DNA of 44,635 nt from Bacteroides sp. CAG:443 (GCA_000432735.1 FR887808.1:73914-118548), one strand, 5' to 3'. Positions 16,992-26,285 are shown, counted from the stretch's first letter. The notes: generated from the letters alone by a model not told the origin. A program made the numbers and translations.

Positions 16992-17853
16992 AGTAGAGAT
17001 AGACGAAAGTTCAGGTTTCTGCTTCGGAGTGACTACTGCTATCCGGAAAGCCGAAGAAGAGCTGGCAAAGAGTGAAACGCTCTATTGCTTAGGGGATATC
17101 GTGCACAACGGGCGCGAATGTGAACGGTTGAAGCATCTGGGACTAAACACCATCGAACACGATGAGTTTGCACAGTTACGAAACACAAAGGTATTACTTC
17201 GTGCACACGGAGAACCTCCCCAGACTTACCAGCTCGCCCAACAGAACAACATCGAAATCATCGATGCTACTTGCCCCGTAGTGCTTCGCCTGCAAAAACG
17301 CATCAAGCAGGAATTTGATACGCCCAGCCCCGAAGGACGGGAAAAGCAGATTGTCATTTTCGGGAAAAACGGACATGCCGAAGTTCTGGGACTGGTAGGA
17401 CAGACCAACGGACAGGCTATCGTCATAGAAAATCTGGCTGAAGCCGAGAAACTGGACTTCAACAAAGATATCCGGTTGTATTCACAGACTACCAAGTCGC
17501 TGGATGAGTTCCGGCAAATTGTGGCATACATTCAGGAACATATTTCTCCACAAGCCACTTTCCTGTATTACGACACAATATGCCGGCAGGTGGCTAATCG
17601 TATGCCCGATATCCGCAAGTTTGCAGCCGAACACGACCTGGTGTTCTTTGTCTGTGGACACAAAAGTTCGAACGGTAAAATTCTTTTTCAAGAATGCCTG
17701 AAGGTAAACCCAAATTCATACCAGATAGACCGTCCGGAAGAAATAGACCGTGCACTTCTGAAAGACGCTCAGTCTATTGGAATATGTGGAGCGACCTCTA
17801 CCCCGAAGTGGCTGATGGAAGCATGCCGTGATACAATTTTGTCTTACTCATGA
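16984..17853 (+). CDS. ispH: 4-hydroxy-3-methylbut-2-enyl diphosphate reductase
   Basis: The last enzyme of the MEP isoprenoid pathway, making IPP and DMAPP. It is 289 residues with the three iron-sulfur ligands Cys13 (SSGFCFGV), Cys97 (DATCPVV) and Cys200 (YYDTICRQVANR). Substrate-binding motifs are HNGRE (41-45), HGEPP (75-79) and SQTT (167-170). It overlaps the end of cmk by 8 bp. The pfkA gene follows after its own promoter. Confidence 0.95.
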   Translation: MRKVEIDESSGFCFGVTTAIRKAEEELAKSETLYCLGDIVHNGRECERLKHLGLNTIEHDEFAQLRNTKVLLRAHGEPPQTYQLAQQNNIEIIDATCPVVLRLQKRIKQEFDTPSPEGREKQIVIFGKNGHAEVLGLVGQTNGQAIVIENLAEAEKLDFNKDIRLYSQTTKSLDEFRQIVAYIQEHISPQATFLYYDTICRQVANRMPDIRKFAAEHDLVFFVCGHKSSNGKILFQECLKVNPNSYQIDRPEEIDRALLKDAQSIGICGATSTPKWLMEACRDTILSYS

Positions 17854-17875
17854 CATCCAAAAATAAATACTTTTA

Positions 17876-17907
17876 TTTGCTTGTAAATTAGTTTTTTAAT
17901 ACTTTTG
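17876..17907 (+). promoter_or_regulatory. pfkA promoter, full Bacteroides consensus
   Basis: TTTG (17876-17879), a 20 bp spacer and TACTTTTG (17900-17907) match the -33/-7 pattern and lie 31 bp before the pfkA ATG. Confidence 0.7.
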
Positions 17908-17938
17908 CGGCATCAAGATTAAAACAAACAAATAACTT

Positions 17939-18919
17939 ATGGGAAATATTAAATGTATTGGCATCTTGACTTCAGGTGGTGATGCTCCTGGAATGAATGC
18001 TGCCATCCGCGCCGTCACCCGTTCGGCCATATACAACGGACTGGCTGTAAAAGGTATCTTTCGTGGATACAAAGGTCTTATTACCGGAGAAATCCAGGAG
18101 TTCAAGACCCAAAACGTCAGCAATATCATCCAACAGGGAGGAACTATTCTGAAAACGGCACGTTGTCAGGAGTTCAAAACTCCGGAAGGACGTAAAATTG
18201 CTTACGAAACCATGCAACGTGAAGGTATCGACGCGCTGATTGTTATCGGTGGAGATGGTTCTCTGACCGGAGCACGTCTGCTGGCACAGGAATTTGATGT
18301 GCCGTGTATCGGATTGCCTGGTACAATCGACAACGACCTGTATGGTACCGATACTACAATCGGATATGATACAGCCTTGAATACAATTCTTGACGCCGTC
18401 GACAAAATCCGTGACACCGCAACTTCACACGAACGTCTGTTTTTCGTGGAAGTAATGGGACGCGATGCCGGCTTCTTGGCATTGAACGGAGCCATCGCAG
18501 CAGGAGCTGAAGCTGCCATCATTCCCGAATTCAATACAGAAGTCGACCAGCTGGAAGAGTTCATCAAAAACGGATTCCGCAAGTCGAAGAGCAGTTCCAT
18601 CGTACTGGTTGCCGAAAGTGAAATCACCGGTGGAGCCATGCATTACGCAGAACGTGTTAAAAACGAATATCCGCAGTACGATGTACGTGTAACTATTTTG
18701 GGACACTTGCAGCGTGGCGGTAAACCGACAGCACACGACCGTATCATTGCCAGCCGAATGGGTGTAGCCAGCATACAGGCCTTGATGGAAGGACAGCGTA
18801 ACGTGATGATCGGTATAGAAAACGATGAAATCGTTTATGTTCCGTTTACCAAAGCTATCAAGAACGATAAGCCAATCGACCGTGAACTGGTAAATGTTCT
18901 ACATGAATTGTCTATCTAA
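17939..18919 (+). CDS. pfkA: ATP-dependent 6-phosphofructokinase
   Basis: Phosphorylates fructose 6-phosphate in glycolysis. It is 326 residues, close to the 320 of E. coli PfkA. Seen: GGDAPGMNAAIRA (13-25), the nucleotide-site GGDGS (104-108) and the catalytic PGTIDND (127-133). MGRDAGF follows in the sugar-phosphate site. Gly in GGDGS, where pyrophosphate-dependent enzymes have Asp, points to ATP as donor. It is a single-gene unit with its own promoter and terminator. Confidence 0.95.
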   Translation: MGNIKCIGILTSGGDAPGMNAAIRAVTRSAIYNGLAVKGIFRGYKGLITGEIQEFKTQNVSNIIQQGGTILKTARCQEFKTPEGRKIAYETMQREGIDALIVIGGDGSLTGARLLAQEFDVPCIGLPGTIDNDLYGTDTTIGYDTALNTILDAVDKIRDTATSHERLFFVEVMGRDAGFLALNGAIAAGAEAAIIPEFNTEVDQLEEFIKNGFRKSKSSSIVLVAESEITGGAMHYAERVKNEYPQYDVRVTILGHLQRGGKPTAHDRIIASRMGVASIQALMEGQRNVMIGIENDEIVYVPFTKAIKNDKPIDRELVNVLHELSI

Positions 18920-18939
18920 TAGCAAACAATATAAAAGAA

Positions 18940-18978
18940 ATCACCCTGCCGCATCGGATGTAGCAGGGTGATTTTTTT
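18940..18978 (+). terminator. pfkA terminator
   Basis: Stem ATCACCCTGC/GCAGGGTGAT with a 13 nt loop is followed by TTTTTTTAT. It may also serve the convergent CvfB-like gene ending at 19002. Confidence 0.88.
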
Positions 18979-19001
18979 ATATCAACAAACAAGGTTCTAT
19001 C

Positions 19002-19841
19002 TTATTTCACCAGTCGGATGCCATTGTCTTCCAGCACAACCAGGCGTTTCTTATACAGTTCACCTACAGCCTTTTTAAAGGTCTTCTTGCTCACGCCGAA
19101 TGTATTGTATATTACTTCGGCCTCCGTTTTGTCGTTCAGCGGAGTATAGCCGTCGTTATCCTTTATATACTGTAACAGCACTTCGGAAAAGTCGTCGACC
19201 TTCTTCACGCCTTTTTTCTGAAGTACCAGGTCAATCTTTCCGTCTTCACGTACACGCTTTACGTAAGCATGCAAACGCATTCCCTGCTCCAGAGGCTGGA
19301 ATATTTCGTTGTGGAAAAGCATTCCCGAAAATTTATTATCCACTATCACCTTAAATCCCAGGTCCGTTTTCTGCCATACCAGTACCTCGACTTCCTCTCC
19401 CGGAGCATATTCCGGACGTTCCTTCGACAAGTAGTGCTCCACTTTAGCCGAAGCAACAATACGGTAGCTCTCGTCGTCCAGATGCACGTGCACCACATAG
19501 CGACCACCTTTCTGCATCTTGGCCTTCTGTTCACGGAAAGGAACGAATAAGTCCTTCATCAATCCCCAGTTCAGAAACGCCCCGTACTGGTTTACCCATG
19601 CCACTTCCAGACAGGCAAACTCCCCTACCTGCACGTAAGGTTCCAGCGTCGTAGCTACCAGACGTTCGTCCATGTCGAGGTAAATAAACACATTCAGCAC
19701 ATCCCCCGGCTTACAACCTTCGGGAACATAACGCTTCGGAAGCAGAATTTCTCCGTCTTCATCACCGTTAAGGTACATGCCGAAGTCTACTTCCTTCACG
19801 ACTTCCAGCCGATTATATCTTCCTAATTGTATATGACTCAT
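19002..19841 (-). CDS. CvfB/YitL-like S1-domain RNA-binding protein
   Basis: A 279-residue protein with tandem S1-like OB folds and a C-terminal winged helix, the architecture of CvfB (a virulence-expression regulator in Staphylococcus). Seen: an N-terminal domain with LGRYNRLEVVKEVDFGMYL, a second with WVNQYGAFLNWGLMKDLF, a third with TDLGFKVIVDNKFSGMLFHNE, and the C-terminal helix-turn-helix with NTFGVSKKTFKKAVGELYKK. RNA targets are unknown. It is a single-gene unit; a TATCTTTG -7 box lies on the minus strand at 19861-19868, just before its start. Confidence 0.88.
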   Translation of the reverse strand: MSHIQLGRYNRLEVVKEVDFGMYLNGDEDGEILLPKRYVPEGCKPGDVLNVFIYLDMDERLVATTLEPYVQVGEFACLEVAWVNQYGAFLNWGLMKDLFVPFREQKAKMQKGGRYVVHVHLDDESYRIVASAKVEHYLSKERPEYAPGEEVEVLVWQKTDLGFKVIVDNKFSGMLFHNEIFQPLEQGMRLHAYVKRVREDGKIDLVLQKKGVKKVDDFSEVLLQYIKDNDGYTPLNDKTEAEVIYNTFGVSKKTFKKAVGELYKKRLVVLEDNGIRLVK

Positions 19842-20033
19842 AACTATTCTTTATTTCTGCCAAAGATAACATAAAAAAGTAACATAGCAGCTTCTCGCAA
19901 ATAAAAACAGAAAAAGGTATAGCAAAAACACAAACCCATCCGGCAATTTACTTTTATCGGAAAAAAGAGGGCAGTTCTAAGTGAAAACCCGGCAAAATTG
20001 CTTTACTTAGCAGAAGATTTAATTTTTTATCCT

Positions 20034-20903
20034 ATGAAACACTCTCTTTTGACGCTAGGCATCGTGGCTGCTTCTCTAGCCATGGCCTCTTCTTCGTGTA
20101 CCACCCAGCAACAGCCTACCGAGGTAACCTGGGGTACCTTCAACATTCGTTACGATAATCCTGCCGACAGCCTCAACAACTGGCAGTACCGGAAAGACCA
20201 TGTAGCCGAATTCATCAAGACACAAGACATCGATATCGTAGGTATGCAGGAAGTACTTCACAACCAGCTGGAGGACCTGAAGGCACGTCTGCCCGAATAT
20301 GCCGAAGTAGGTGTAGGTCGTGAGGACGGTAAGACCAAAGGCGAATATGCTCCACTGTTCTATAAAAAAGGCCGTTTTGAAGTTCTCGACAGTAACACCT
20401 TCTGGTTGTCACAATACCCCGACAGCGTAGGGTTTATCGGATGGGACGGTGCCTGCACCCGCATTGCAACCTGGGCCAAGCTGAAAGACAAGAAGAGCGG
20501 GAAGATCTTCATGGCAGTCAACACGCACTTCGACCATGTAGGTACGGAAGCCCGAAGAAAAGGAGCCCTGCTGATTATCGAGAAAATCAAGGAGATTGTA
20601 GGCGACCAGCCTGCCGTACTGACCGGCGACTTTAATGTAACCGAGCAGTCGGAAGCCTACGAAACCATCACAACCAATGAATTTGTACTGAAAGATGCCT
20701 ACAAGGAAGCGGCTCAGCGAGAAGGAGTAAGCTATACCTTCCACGATTTCGGACGCATCCCTGCCGACTCCTGCCAGAAAATAGACTTCATCTTCGTCAC
20801 TCCACAAATCAAAGTACAAGACAGTTATATTCCGCAGGAAGCCAAACAGGCAGGCGATTTCCTCTCCGATCATAATCCGGAAGTGGTTCACCTGTCGTTC
20901 TGA
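20034..20903 (+). CDS. Secreted endonuclease/exonuclease/phosphatase-family protein
   Basis: A 289-residue exported member of the DNase I/sphingomyelinase-like hydrolase superfamily. The hydrophobic start MKHSLLTLGIVAASLAMASSSC suggests a lipoprotein with Cys22, though the lipobox is weak. The metal and catalytic residues are present: TFNIRYDN, GMQEV (Glu), NTHFDH, TGDFN and the final SDHNPE. Substrate could be nucleic acid, a phospholipid or an inositol phosphate; the sequence does not decide. The ATG at 20034 is chosen over one 12 codons earlier because it starts the signal peptide. Its stop lies 6 bp from the end of the convergent ABC gene. Confidence 0.88.
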   Translation: MKHSLLTLGIVAASLAMASSSCTTQQQPTEVTWGTFNIRYDNPADSLNNWQYRKDHVAEFIKTQDIDIVGMQEVLHNQLEDLKARLPEYAEVGVGREDGKTKGEYAPLFYKKGRFEVLDSNTFWLSQYPDSVGFIGWDGACTRIATWAKLKDKKSGKIFMAVNTHFDHVGTEARRKGALLIIEKIKEIVGDQPAVLTGDFNVTEQSEAYETITTNEFVLKDAYKEAAQREGVSYTFHDFGRIPADSCQKIDFIFVTPQIKVQDSYIPQEAKQAGDFLSDHNPEVVHLSF

Positions 20904-20909
20904 TACTCC

Positions 20910-21560
20910 TTATTTTATCATACCATCTATCATGTGAATGGTACGGTCGGTCCGCGCCGCCAGTTCTTCATCGTGAGTAACAATGACAAAAGTCTGTCCC
21001 AGCTTATCCCGCAAATCGAAGAACAGGCGGTGCAGTTCTATTTTGTTCTGCGTATCCAGACTGCCCGACGGCTCATCCGCAAGCACTACCGCAGGATGGT
21101 TTATCAATGCCCGCGCTACCGCCACACGCTGTTTCTCGCCACCCGACAGTTCCGCCGGCTTATGCGAAGCCCGCTCCGAAAGTCCGAGGAAGTCCAGCAT
21201 CTCACGTGCCTTTTTCTTTGCCTCAGAAGCCGATACCCCCTGAATCAGTGCAGGTATCATCACATTCTCCAGTGCCGTAAACTCCGGCAGGAGCTGATGA
21301 AACTGAAAGACAAAGCCAATTTCCTTGTTGCGGAAAGCAGAAAGCTCTTTTTCCTTCAGACGGTTCACCTCCGTACCGTTCAATACAATCCGCCCGCTGT
21401 CGGGCTTGTCGAGCGTCCCCATAATCTGAAGCAAGGTTGTTTTCCCTGCCCCGCTGGGTCCTACGATACTTACCACTTCCCCTTTATTTATAGTCAGGTC
21501 GATTCCCTTCAGCACATGCAGCGAACCGAAACTCTTGGTTATTCCTTCCAACTGAATCAT
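20910..21560 (-). CDS. ABC transporter ATP-binding protein, LolD/MacB-type
   Basis: A 216-residue ATPase with Walker A GPSGAGKTTLLQ, Q-loop QFHQLLPEFTALENV, signature LSGGEKQRVAVARAL, Walker B VVLADEPSGSLD and the H-loop His (VTHDEELA). Size and the LolD-like LLPEFTALENVMIPAL region fit the lipoprotein-release group. No permease gene is next to it, so its partner is elsewhere. It is 4 bp after tcdA and last in the antiporter-tcdA operon. Confidence 0.9.
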   Translation of the reverse strand: MIQLEGITKSFGSLHVLKGIDLTINKGEVVSIVGPSGAGKTTLLQIMGTLDKPDSGRIVLNGTEVNRLKEKELSAFRNKEIGFVFQFHQLLPEFTALENVMIPALIQGVSASEAKKKAREMLDFLGLSERASHKPAELSGGEKQRVAVARALINHPAVVLADEPSGSLDTQNKIELHRLFFDLRDKLGQTFVIVTHDEELAARTDRTIHMIDGMIK

Positions 21561-21564
21561 ACTT

Positions 21565-22287
21565 CTACAATTTACGTATCACATATTCTGCCAGATAGCA
21601 GCCAAATACCGCAGGCATGTAGCTCACCGTACCGGCTGTAGATTTCTTGTTCTGTTCGTTGTCTACCAGAATCACAGCGTTCGGATCGGCCTGTTCGGTA
21701 CTGAATACCACAGGCAACTTGCGCTTCATGCCCATCTTCTGCAAGCGTTTGCGTACCGCCTTGCTCAGTCCGCAGTGATAAGTTTCCCATAAATCGGCAA
21801 AGCGCACCTGCGTAATATCCCGCTTGGCACCCGCTCCCATGCTGCTCACAATCTTCATACCACGCTGCAACGCATGATAAATCAGGTAGCACTTGGGAGC
21901 TACCGTATCGATGGCATCGACAATGAAATCGAACTTCGCACTGTCCAGCAGTTCCGGTATCGCCTCATCCTTCAGGTAAACCGGAAGCACCGTCAGCTGA
22001 AGTTCCGGATTAATATCGAGAAAACGCTGTGCCAGCACCTCCGCCTTTTTCTTTCCCAGCACTGAATGAGTAGCTGGAAGCTGACGGTTGATGTTGCTGG
22101 GCTGAACCGTATCGGCATCCACAATCGTCATGCGACCCACTCCGGCACGGCAAATCATTTCGGCAGCGTAGGCACCTACACCTCCCAGTCCTACCACCAG
22201 CACATGTGCGCCACGCAAGCGCTCCATTTTATCGGTACCCAGCAGCAGTTCCGTACGCTGCTGCCAAGCCTTACTGTCTTCACTCAT
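21565..22287 (-). CDS. tcdA: tRNA threonylcarbamoyladenosine dehydratase, ThiF/E1-like
   Basis: An ATP-dependent enzyme that cyclises the t6A37 modification of tRNA to ct6A. It is 240 residues. The nucleotide-binding GLGGVGAYAAEMICRAG (about residues 33-49) and IVDADTVQPSNINRQ are typical of E1-like proteins; DFIVDAIDTVAPK follows. The assignment among ThiF-like families rests on length and the whole pattern. Its ATG overlaps the antiporter stop (ATGA), showing translational coupling with an unrelated function. Confidence 0.88.
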   Translation of the reverse strand: MSEDSKAWQQRTELLLGTDKMERLRGAHVLVVGLGGVGAYAAEMICRAGVGRMTIVDADTVQPSNINRQLPATHSVLGKKKAEVLAQRFLDINPELQLTVLPVYLKDEAIPELLDSAKFDFIVDAIDTVAPKCYLIYHALQRGMKIVSSMGAGAKRDITQVRFADLWETYHCGLSKAVRKRLQKMGMKRKLPVVFSTEQADPNAVILVDNEQNKKSTAGTVSYMPAVFGCYLAEYVIRKL

Positions 22288-24428
22288 GAATTCTTCTTAA
22301 ACCATTTATAAAACCAGTTGCCCACCTTGTCGTAATACTGCGTTTCAGCCCATCCACGTGGATCGGAGAACGACAGTGTTTCCGTCGGGTCACCCTTCTG
22401 TTCCGGATAAAGCAACATGATACTGTTATTATTAAAATACTTCGAAATCTGCATCGGCAAGCGTTCGAATGCCGAGTCGTATGAAATGGAACCGCGCCGC
22501 GCACTGATGATGACCAGCAAATGGTCGTAGTTCACCTGTCCGGTCAGGATGAGCAGGTCGTCCCAGTCCTCCAGTTCCGAATAAGCAGCCCGTGTATCCT
22601 TATGTTTCTTCTGTATATAGCCCCGGATGTAGCCCAGCGTCTGAGGATGCGCATAGAAATGTACCCTACATCCCAACTGACTGCTCATACGGCACATGTG
22701 GGTAATCCATTTTATGAACCCATGTTCGAACTCCGCCTTGGGAGGAACCGCCACGATGATTCGCCTCAACGTATTGACAGGCATCAGGAAACGGGCCACC
22801 ATCACCTGCAAATATGTATTTTTCAACAAATTCTCCGTCAGCTTTCCAAAGAAAGAATCCACGATGCTCATCTTGCAGTGCAAACCGATGATGATATTCG
22901 TCGCATTATATTCCTTGGCCGTATGCAGGATACCCGTCGTAATATTCAAGTCGAACCGCGATACGGTCTTCAGCCGCACATTGGTAGCAGCAGTAATCTG
23001 TGCCGCCCGCTCCAGGTTACGCTTGCCACGCATCTCCTGTTTCACCGAGTCGTTATTGTCATTCACCACACTCAGGGCAACCAGATTGTCCAGCTGTTTT
23101 TCATCGCGGGCTACCATTGCCAGACTCATCAGACTCTCCAGCGTTTCCGGATTCGAAACCGGAATAAGGAATGTTTCCTTCTCCTGCGTCTTCTCTCCAT
23201 CCACCTCCGCATCGTCCATGGCAATACGTTTGGCAGCATGTTCGGTAATGAAAGAGCTCACCACGCAAGTCACCAGAATCAGCAGAATCGTTCCGTTCAG
23301 CACATCCTCGTTCAGCAGACGTTCACCGTCTGGTAAAATAATGTTATAACCAACCAGCACGGCAGCCAGTGTAGCAGCCGCCTGTGCGTTACTTAATCCG
23401 AACATCAGCTCCCGTTCCAGCGAACGCATCTTATAAATCTTCTGCGTGAGCCACGACGCAATCCACTTACCCAGCAAAGCCACGATAATCATCACCACCG
23501 CCACTTTGAGGGAATCGATATGTCCGAACAGTACGTTCACATCAATCAGCATTCCCACCCCGATCAGGAAGTACGGAATAAACAACGCGTTGCCTACAAA
23601 CTCCAGATGACTCATGAGCGGCGATACATGCGGAATCAACCGGTTCAGTACCAGTCCGGCAAGGAAAGCTCCCAAGATACCTTCCATACCCACAAACTCC
23701 ATCAGTCCCGCACCGAGGAACACCATTGCCATGACGAAGATATACTGCACCACATTGTCACTATAGCGACGGAAGAACCATCTTCCGATACGCGGGAAAG
23801 CATACATGATGACTACACTCAGCACCACTACCTTCAGTACCAGCCAGATCCAGAACATATCCGACGTTTCTCCCTTGTACATGCCCCCTATCACAGCCAG
23901 CACCAGCAGTGTCAGCGTATCGGTCACGGCAGTACCTCCTACTGCAATGCTTACAGCCCGCTGACGGTTGATACCGTAACGGATCACGATAGGATAAGCA
24001 ATCAGCGTATGCGAGGCATACATACTGGCAAGCAGCACCGAAGTGGTCAGACTATAATCCAGCAGATGCAGATTGGTCCATATACCTATACCCAAAGGAA
24101 AAATAAACGCGAGCAGTCCCAGCACGGTAGCCTTCACACGGATACTCTTGAAGTCCTCCATGTTCATTTCAAGTCCGGCAAGGAACATGATGTAATAAAG
24201 CCCCACCTTACCAAACAGCTCGAAGCTGCTGTCGCGTGCCAGTATGTTAAACCCATGTTCGCCAATGACGACTCCCGCCAGTATCATACCGATAATGTGG
24301 GGAATACGCAACCGCTCCAGTACGATGGGGGCAAACAGGATAATAACCAACACCAAAAAGAAAATCCACGTGGGGTCGGTGACAGGAAGATGAAAATCAA
24401 AGTTTACAAAATCGAGCACTTCTTTCAT
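22284..24428 (-). CDS. CPA2-family cation:proton antiporter with C-terminal USP-like region
   Basis: A 714-residue membrane protein. The N-terminal ~400 residues form a Na+/H+ exchanger domain with about 12 helices (LRIPHIIGMILAGVVIGEHG, GLVLNRLIPH). The C-terminal ~290 residues are cytosolic and resemble tandem universal-stress-protein domains (TNIIIGLHCKMSIVDSFFGK near residue 512). No TrkA-N or RCK domain is visible, unlike KefB/KefC. The transported ion (Na+ or K+) is not readable from sequence. It is first in an operon with tcdA and the LolD-like ATPase. A TATTTTTG -7 box lies upstream. Confidence 0.9.
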   Translation of the reverse strand: MKEVLDFVNFDFHLPVTDPTWIFFLVLVIILFAPIVLERLRIPHIIGMILAGVVIGEHGFNILARDSSFELFGKVGLYYIMFLAGLEMNMEDFKSIRVKATVLGLLAFIFPLGIGIWTNLHLLDYSLTTSVLLASMYASHTLIAYPIVIRYGINRQRAVSIAVGGTAVTDTLTLLVLAVIGGMYKGETSDMFWIWLVLKVVVLSVVIMYAFPRIGRWFFRRYSDNVVQYIFVMAMVFLGAGLMEFVGMEGILGAFLAGLVLNRLIPHVSPLMSHLEFVGNALFIPYFLIGVGMLIDVNVLFGHIDSLKVAVVMIIVALLGKWIASWLTQKIYKMRSLERELMFGLSNAQAAATLAAVLVGYNIILPDGERLLNEDVLNGTILLILVTCVVSSFITEHAAKRIAMDDAEVDGEKTQEKETFLIPVSNPETLESLMSLAMVARDEKQLDNLVALSVVNDNNDSVKQEMRGKRNLERAAQITAATNVRLKTVSRFDLNITTGILHTAKEYNATNIIIGLHCKMSIVDSFFGKLTENLLKNTYLQVMVARFLMPVNTLRRIIVAVPPKAEFEHGFIKWITHMCRMSSQLGCRVHFYAHPQTLGYIRGYIQKKHKDTRAAYSELEDWDDLLILTGQVNYDHLLVIISARRGSISYDSAFERLPMQISKYFNNNSIMLLYPEQKGDPTETLSFSDPRGWAETQYYDKVGNWFYKWFKKNS

Positions 24429-24457
24429 AAATAGGTATTACTATTTCATTTTAGAAA

Positions 24458-24516
24458 CAAAAATACAAAAAATCTTCCTATTTTCCGTATTAATAATTCA
24501 GAATGTTTTATTTTTG
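24458..24516. promoter_or_regulatory. Divergent -7 boxes of the antiporter operon and asd
   Basis: On the minus strand TATTTTTG (24458-24465) faces the antiporter; on the plus strand TATTTTTG (24509-24516) faces asd. Neither has a convincing TTTG box at -33. The asd box implies a leader of about 115 nt. Confidence 0.4.
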
Positions 24517-24531
24517 CAATCGGAAATCCAA

Positions 24532-24596
24532 GCAGACAAAACACAGCGTTTTTAAATCAATGACTTTTTTGACAAAGCGAAGAGAAAAGCGTCTGC
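24532..24596 (+). promoter_or_regulatory. Possible structured 5' leader of asd
   Basis: GCAGAC (24532-24537) can pair with GTCTGC (24591-24596), closing a ~65 nt domain between the predicted transcript start and the asd ATG. I do not recognise a known riboswitch; the lysine riboswitch core is not present. A six-base match over this distance may be chance. Confidence 0.2.
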
Positions 24597-24639
24597 ACAT
24601 TAAGAAAAATGTAATTATTAACAGTTTAAGAATTAAGAG

Positions 24640-25650
24640 ATGAAAGTAGCTATTGTTGGTGCAAGCGGAGCAGTAGGACAAGAGTTCCTGCGTGTGCTTG
24701 ATGAGAGAAATTTTCCGATAGACGAATTGTTGTTATTTGGCTCTACACGTAGTGCAGGACGAAAATACACATTCCGCGGAAAAGAAATCGAAGTGAAACT
24801 GCTGCAACACAATGACGATTTCAAAGGTGTCGACATTGCCTTTACTTCTGCAGGAGCAGGCACATCTAAAGAATTTGCCGAAACTATCACCAAATACGGT
24901 GCTGTCATGATAGACAATTCAAGCGCATTCCGCATGGATGCAGACATTCCTTTGGTCGTACCCGAAGTAAACCCCGATGACGCATTGAACCGTCCGCGTG
25001 GTATCATCGCCAACCCGAACTGTACAACCATACAGATGGTAGTGGCATTGAAAGCTATCGAAAAACTGTCGCACATCAAGCGCGTACATGTTTCTACTTA
25101 TCAGGCTGCCAGCGGAGCAGGTGCTGCCGCTATGGACGAACTGTACGAACAGTATCGTCAGGTACTTGCCGGAGAGCCTGTAACCGTTGAAAAATTTGCT
25201 TATCAGCTGGCGTTCAACCTGATTCCTCAGATTGACGTGTTTACCGACAACGGTTATACCAAAGAGGAAATGAAGATGTATAACGAAACACGTAAGATCA
25301 TGCACTCCGACGTGAAGGTCAGTGCAACCTGCGTACGTGTTCCTGCATTGCGTTCTCACTCGGAAAGCATCTGGATCGAAACAGAACGTCCGGTATCGGT
25401 AGAAGAAGCACGCAAGGCGTTTGCCGAAGGTGAAGGACTGGTATTGATGGATAATCCTGAAAAGAAAGAATACCCGATGCCGTTGTTCCTTGCCGGAAAA
25501 GATCCTGTATACGTAGGACGTATCCGTAAGGACCTGACCAACGAAAACGGTCTGACATTCTGGATTGTGGGCGACCAGATCAAGAAGGGAGCTGCCCTGA
25601 ACGCCGTACAGATTGCTGAATATTTGCTTAAAGTGAAGAATATCGGATAA
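24640..25650 (+). CDS. asd: Aspartate-semialdehyde dehydrogenase
   Basis: Makes aspartate semialdehyde for lysine, threonine, methionine and diaminopimelate synthesis. It is 336 residues. The N-terminal NADP site is VAIVGASGAVGQEFL (3-17). The active-site Cys128 is in ANPNCTTIQMV. The region SATCVRVPALRSHSESIWIE holds the substrate-binding Arg and catalytic His. It is a single-gene unit ending in a structured terminator. Confidence 0.96.
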   Translation: MKVAIVGASGAVGQEFLRVLDERNFPIDELLLFGSTRSAGRKYTFRGKEIEVKLLQHNDDFKGVDIAFTSAGAGTSKEFAETITKYGAVMIDNSSAFRMDADIPLVVPEVNPDDALNRPRGIIANPNCTTIQMVVALKAIEKLSHIKRVHVSTYQAASGAGAAAMDELYEQYRQVLAGEPVTVEKFAYQLAFNLIPQIDVFTDNGYTKEEMKMYNETRKIMHSDVKVSATCVRVPALRSHSESIWIETERPVSVEEARKAFAEGEGLVLMDNPEKKEYPMPLFLAGKDPVYVGRIRKDLTNENGLTFWIVGDQIKKGAALNAVQIAEYLLKVKNIG

Positions 25651-25674
25651 GTTTTTCACACACAGATATACAAA

Positions 25675-25743
25675 AGAGATAAGGCAGCCTGCCTGTCCGG
25701 ACGAATGCATCGCTGGACAATGCGGTTGCCTTATCTCTTTTTA
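25675..25743 (+). terminator. asd terminator with nested stem
   Basis: Perfect 12 bp arms AGAGATAAGGCA (25675-25686) and TGCCTTATCTCT (25727-25738) are followed by TTTTTAG. The large loop holds a second stem TGTCC/GGACA (25694-25698 with 25715-25719). Confidence 0.82.
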
Positions 25744-25768
25744 GTTTTATCCTCCTTTTCCTTTCAAC

Positions 25769-26281
25769 ATGCAATACACCTATCCTTACCTCTCTCCCCT
25801 CGGAAAAATCATTCTTGCCAGCAACGGCACATGCCTCACCGGTCTGTGGTTCGAAGGCCAAAAGTATTTTGCCCGCACGCTGGGTGCAGAATACGAAGAA
25901 AGAGATTTTCCCGTGTTTCGTCAGACAACCGAATGGCTGGACACTTACTTTGCCGGAAAGAGGCCCGACTTCATGCCCGAGCTGGAGCTGCATGACACGC
26001 CGTTCCGCTTAGCTGTATGGCATATCCTGCAACAAATTCCCTATGGCGAAGTTATCACCTACAAAGAAATAGCTCAGGAAATAGCCCGTCAGCGAAACTG
26101 CGGAAGCATGTCGGCACAGGCCATTGGTGGAGCCGTCGGACACAATCCCATCAGCATCCTCATCCCCTGCCACCGTGTAATAGGCAGCAACGGCAGTCTG
26201 ACCGGATATGCCGGAGGAGTTTCCCGAAAAATGAGTCTGCTCGCGCTGGAAGGTGTGACAGATCTGAACACCTTCAAATAA
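25769..26281 (+). CDS. Methylated-DNA-protein cysteine methyltransferase
   Basis: A suicide DNA-repair protein that takes alkyl groups from O6-alkylguanine. It is 170 residues with a small N-terminal domain and the C-terminal DNA-binding half: FRLAVWHILQQIPYGEVITY, the Arg/helix region SAQAIGGAVGHNPISIL, and the acceptor Cys134 in IPCHRVIG. It is of the Ogt type, without an Ada domain. It ends 4 bp before the end of the convergent pectate lyase gene, with no obvious terminator between. Confidence 0.94.
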   Translation: MQYTYPYLSPLGKIILASNGTCLTGLWFEGQKYFARTLGAEYEERDFPVFRQTTEWLDTYFAGKRPDFMPELELHDTPFRLAVWHILQQIPYGEVITYKEIAQEIARQRNCGSMSAQAIGGAVGHNPISILIPCHRVIGSNGSLTGYAGGVSRKMSLLALEGVTDLNTFK

Positions 26282-26285
26282 AATC

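Noticed and set aside
24517..24639. A lysine riboswitch before asd
   Set aside because: The conserved purine-rich core and the several stems of the lysine riboswitch are not present, and the leader is too short.
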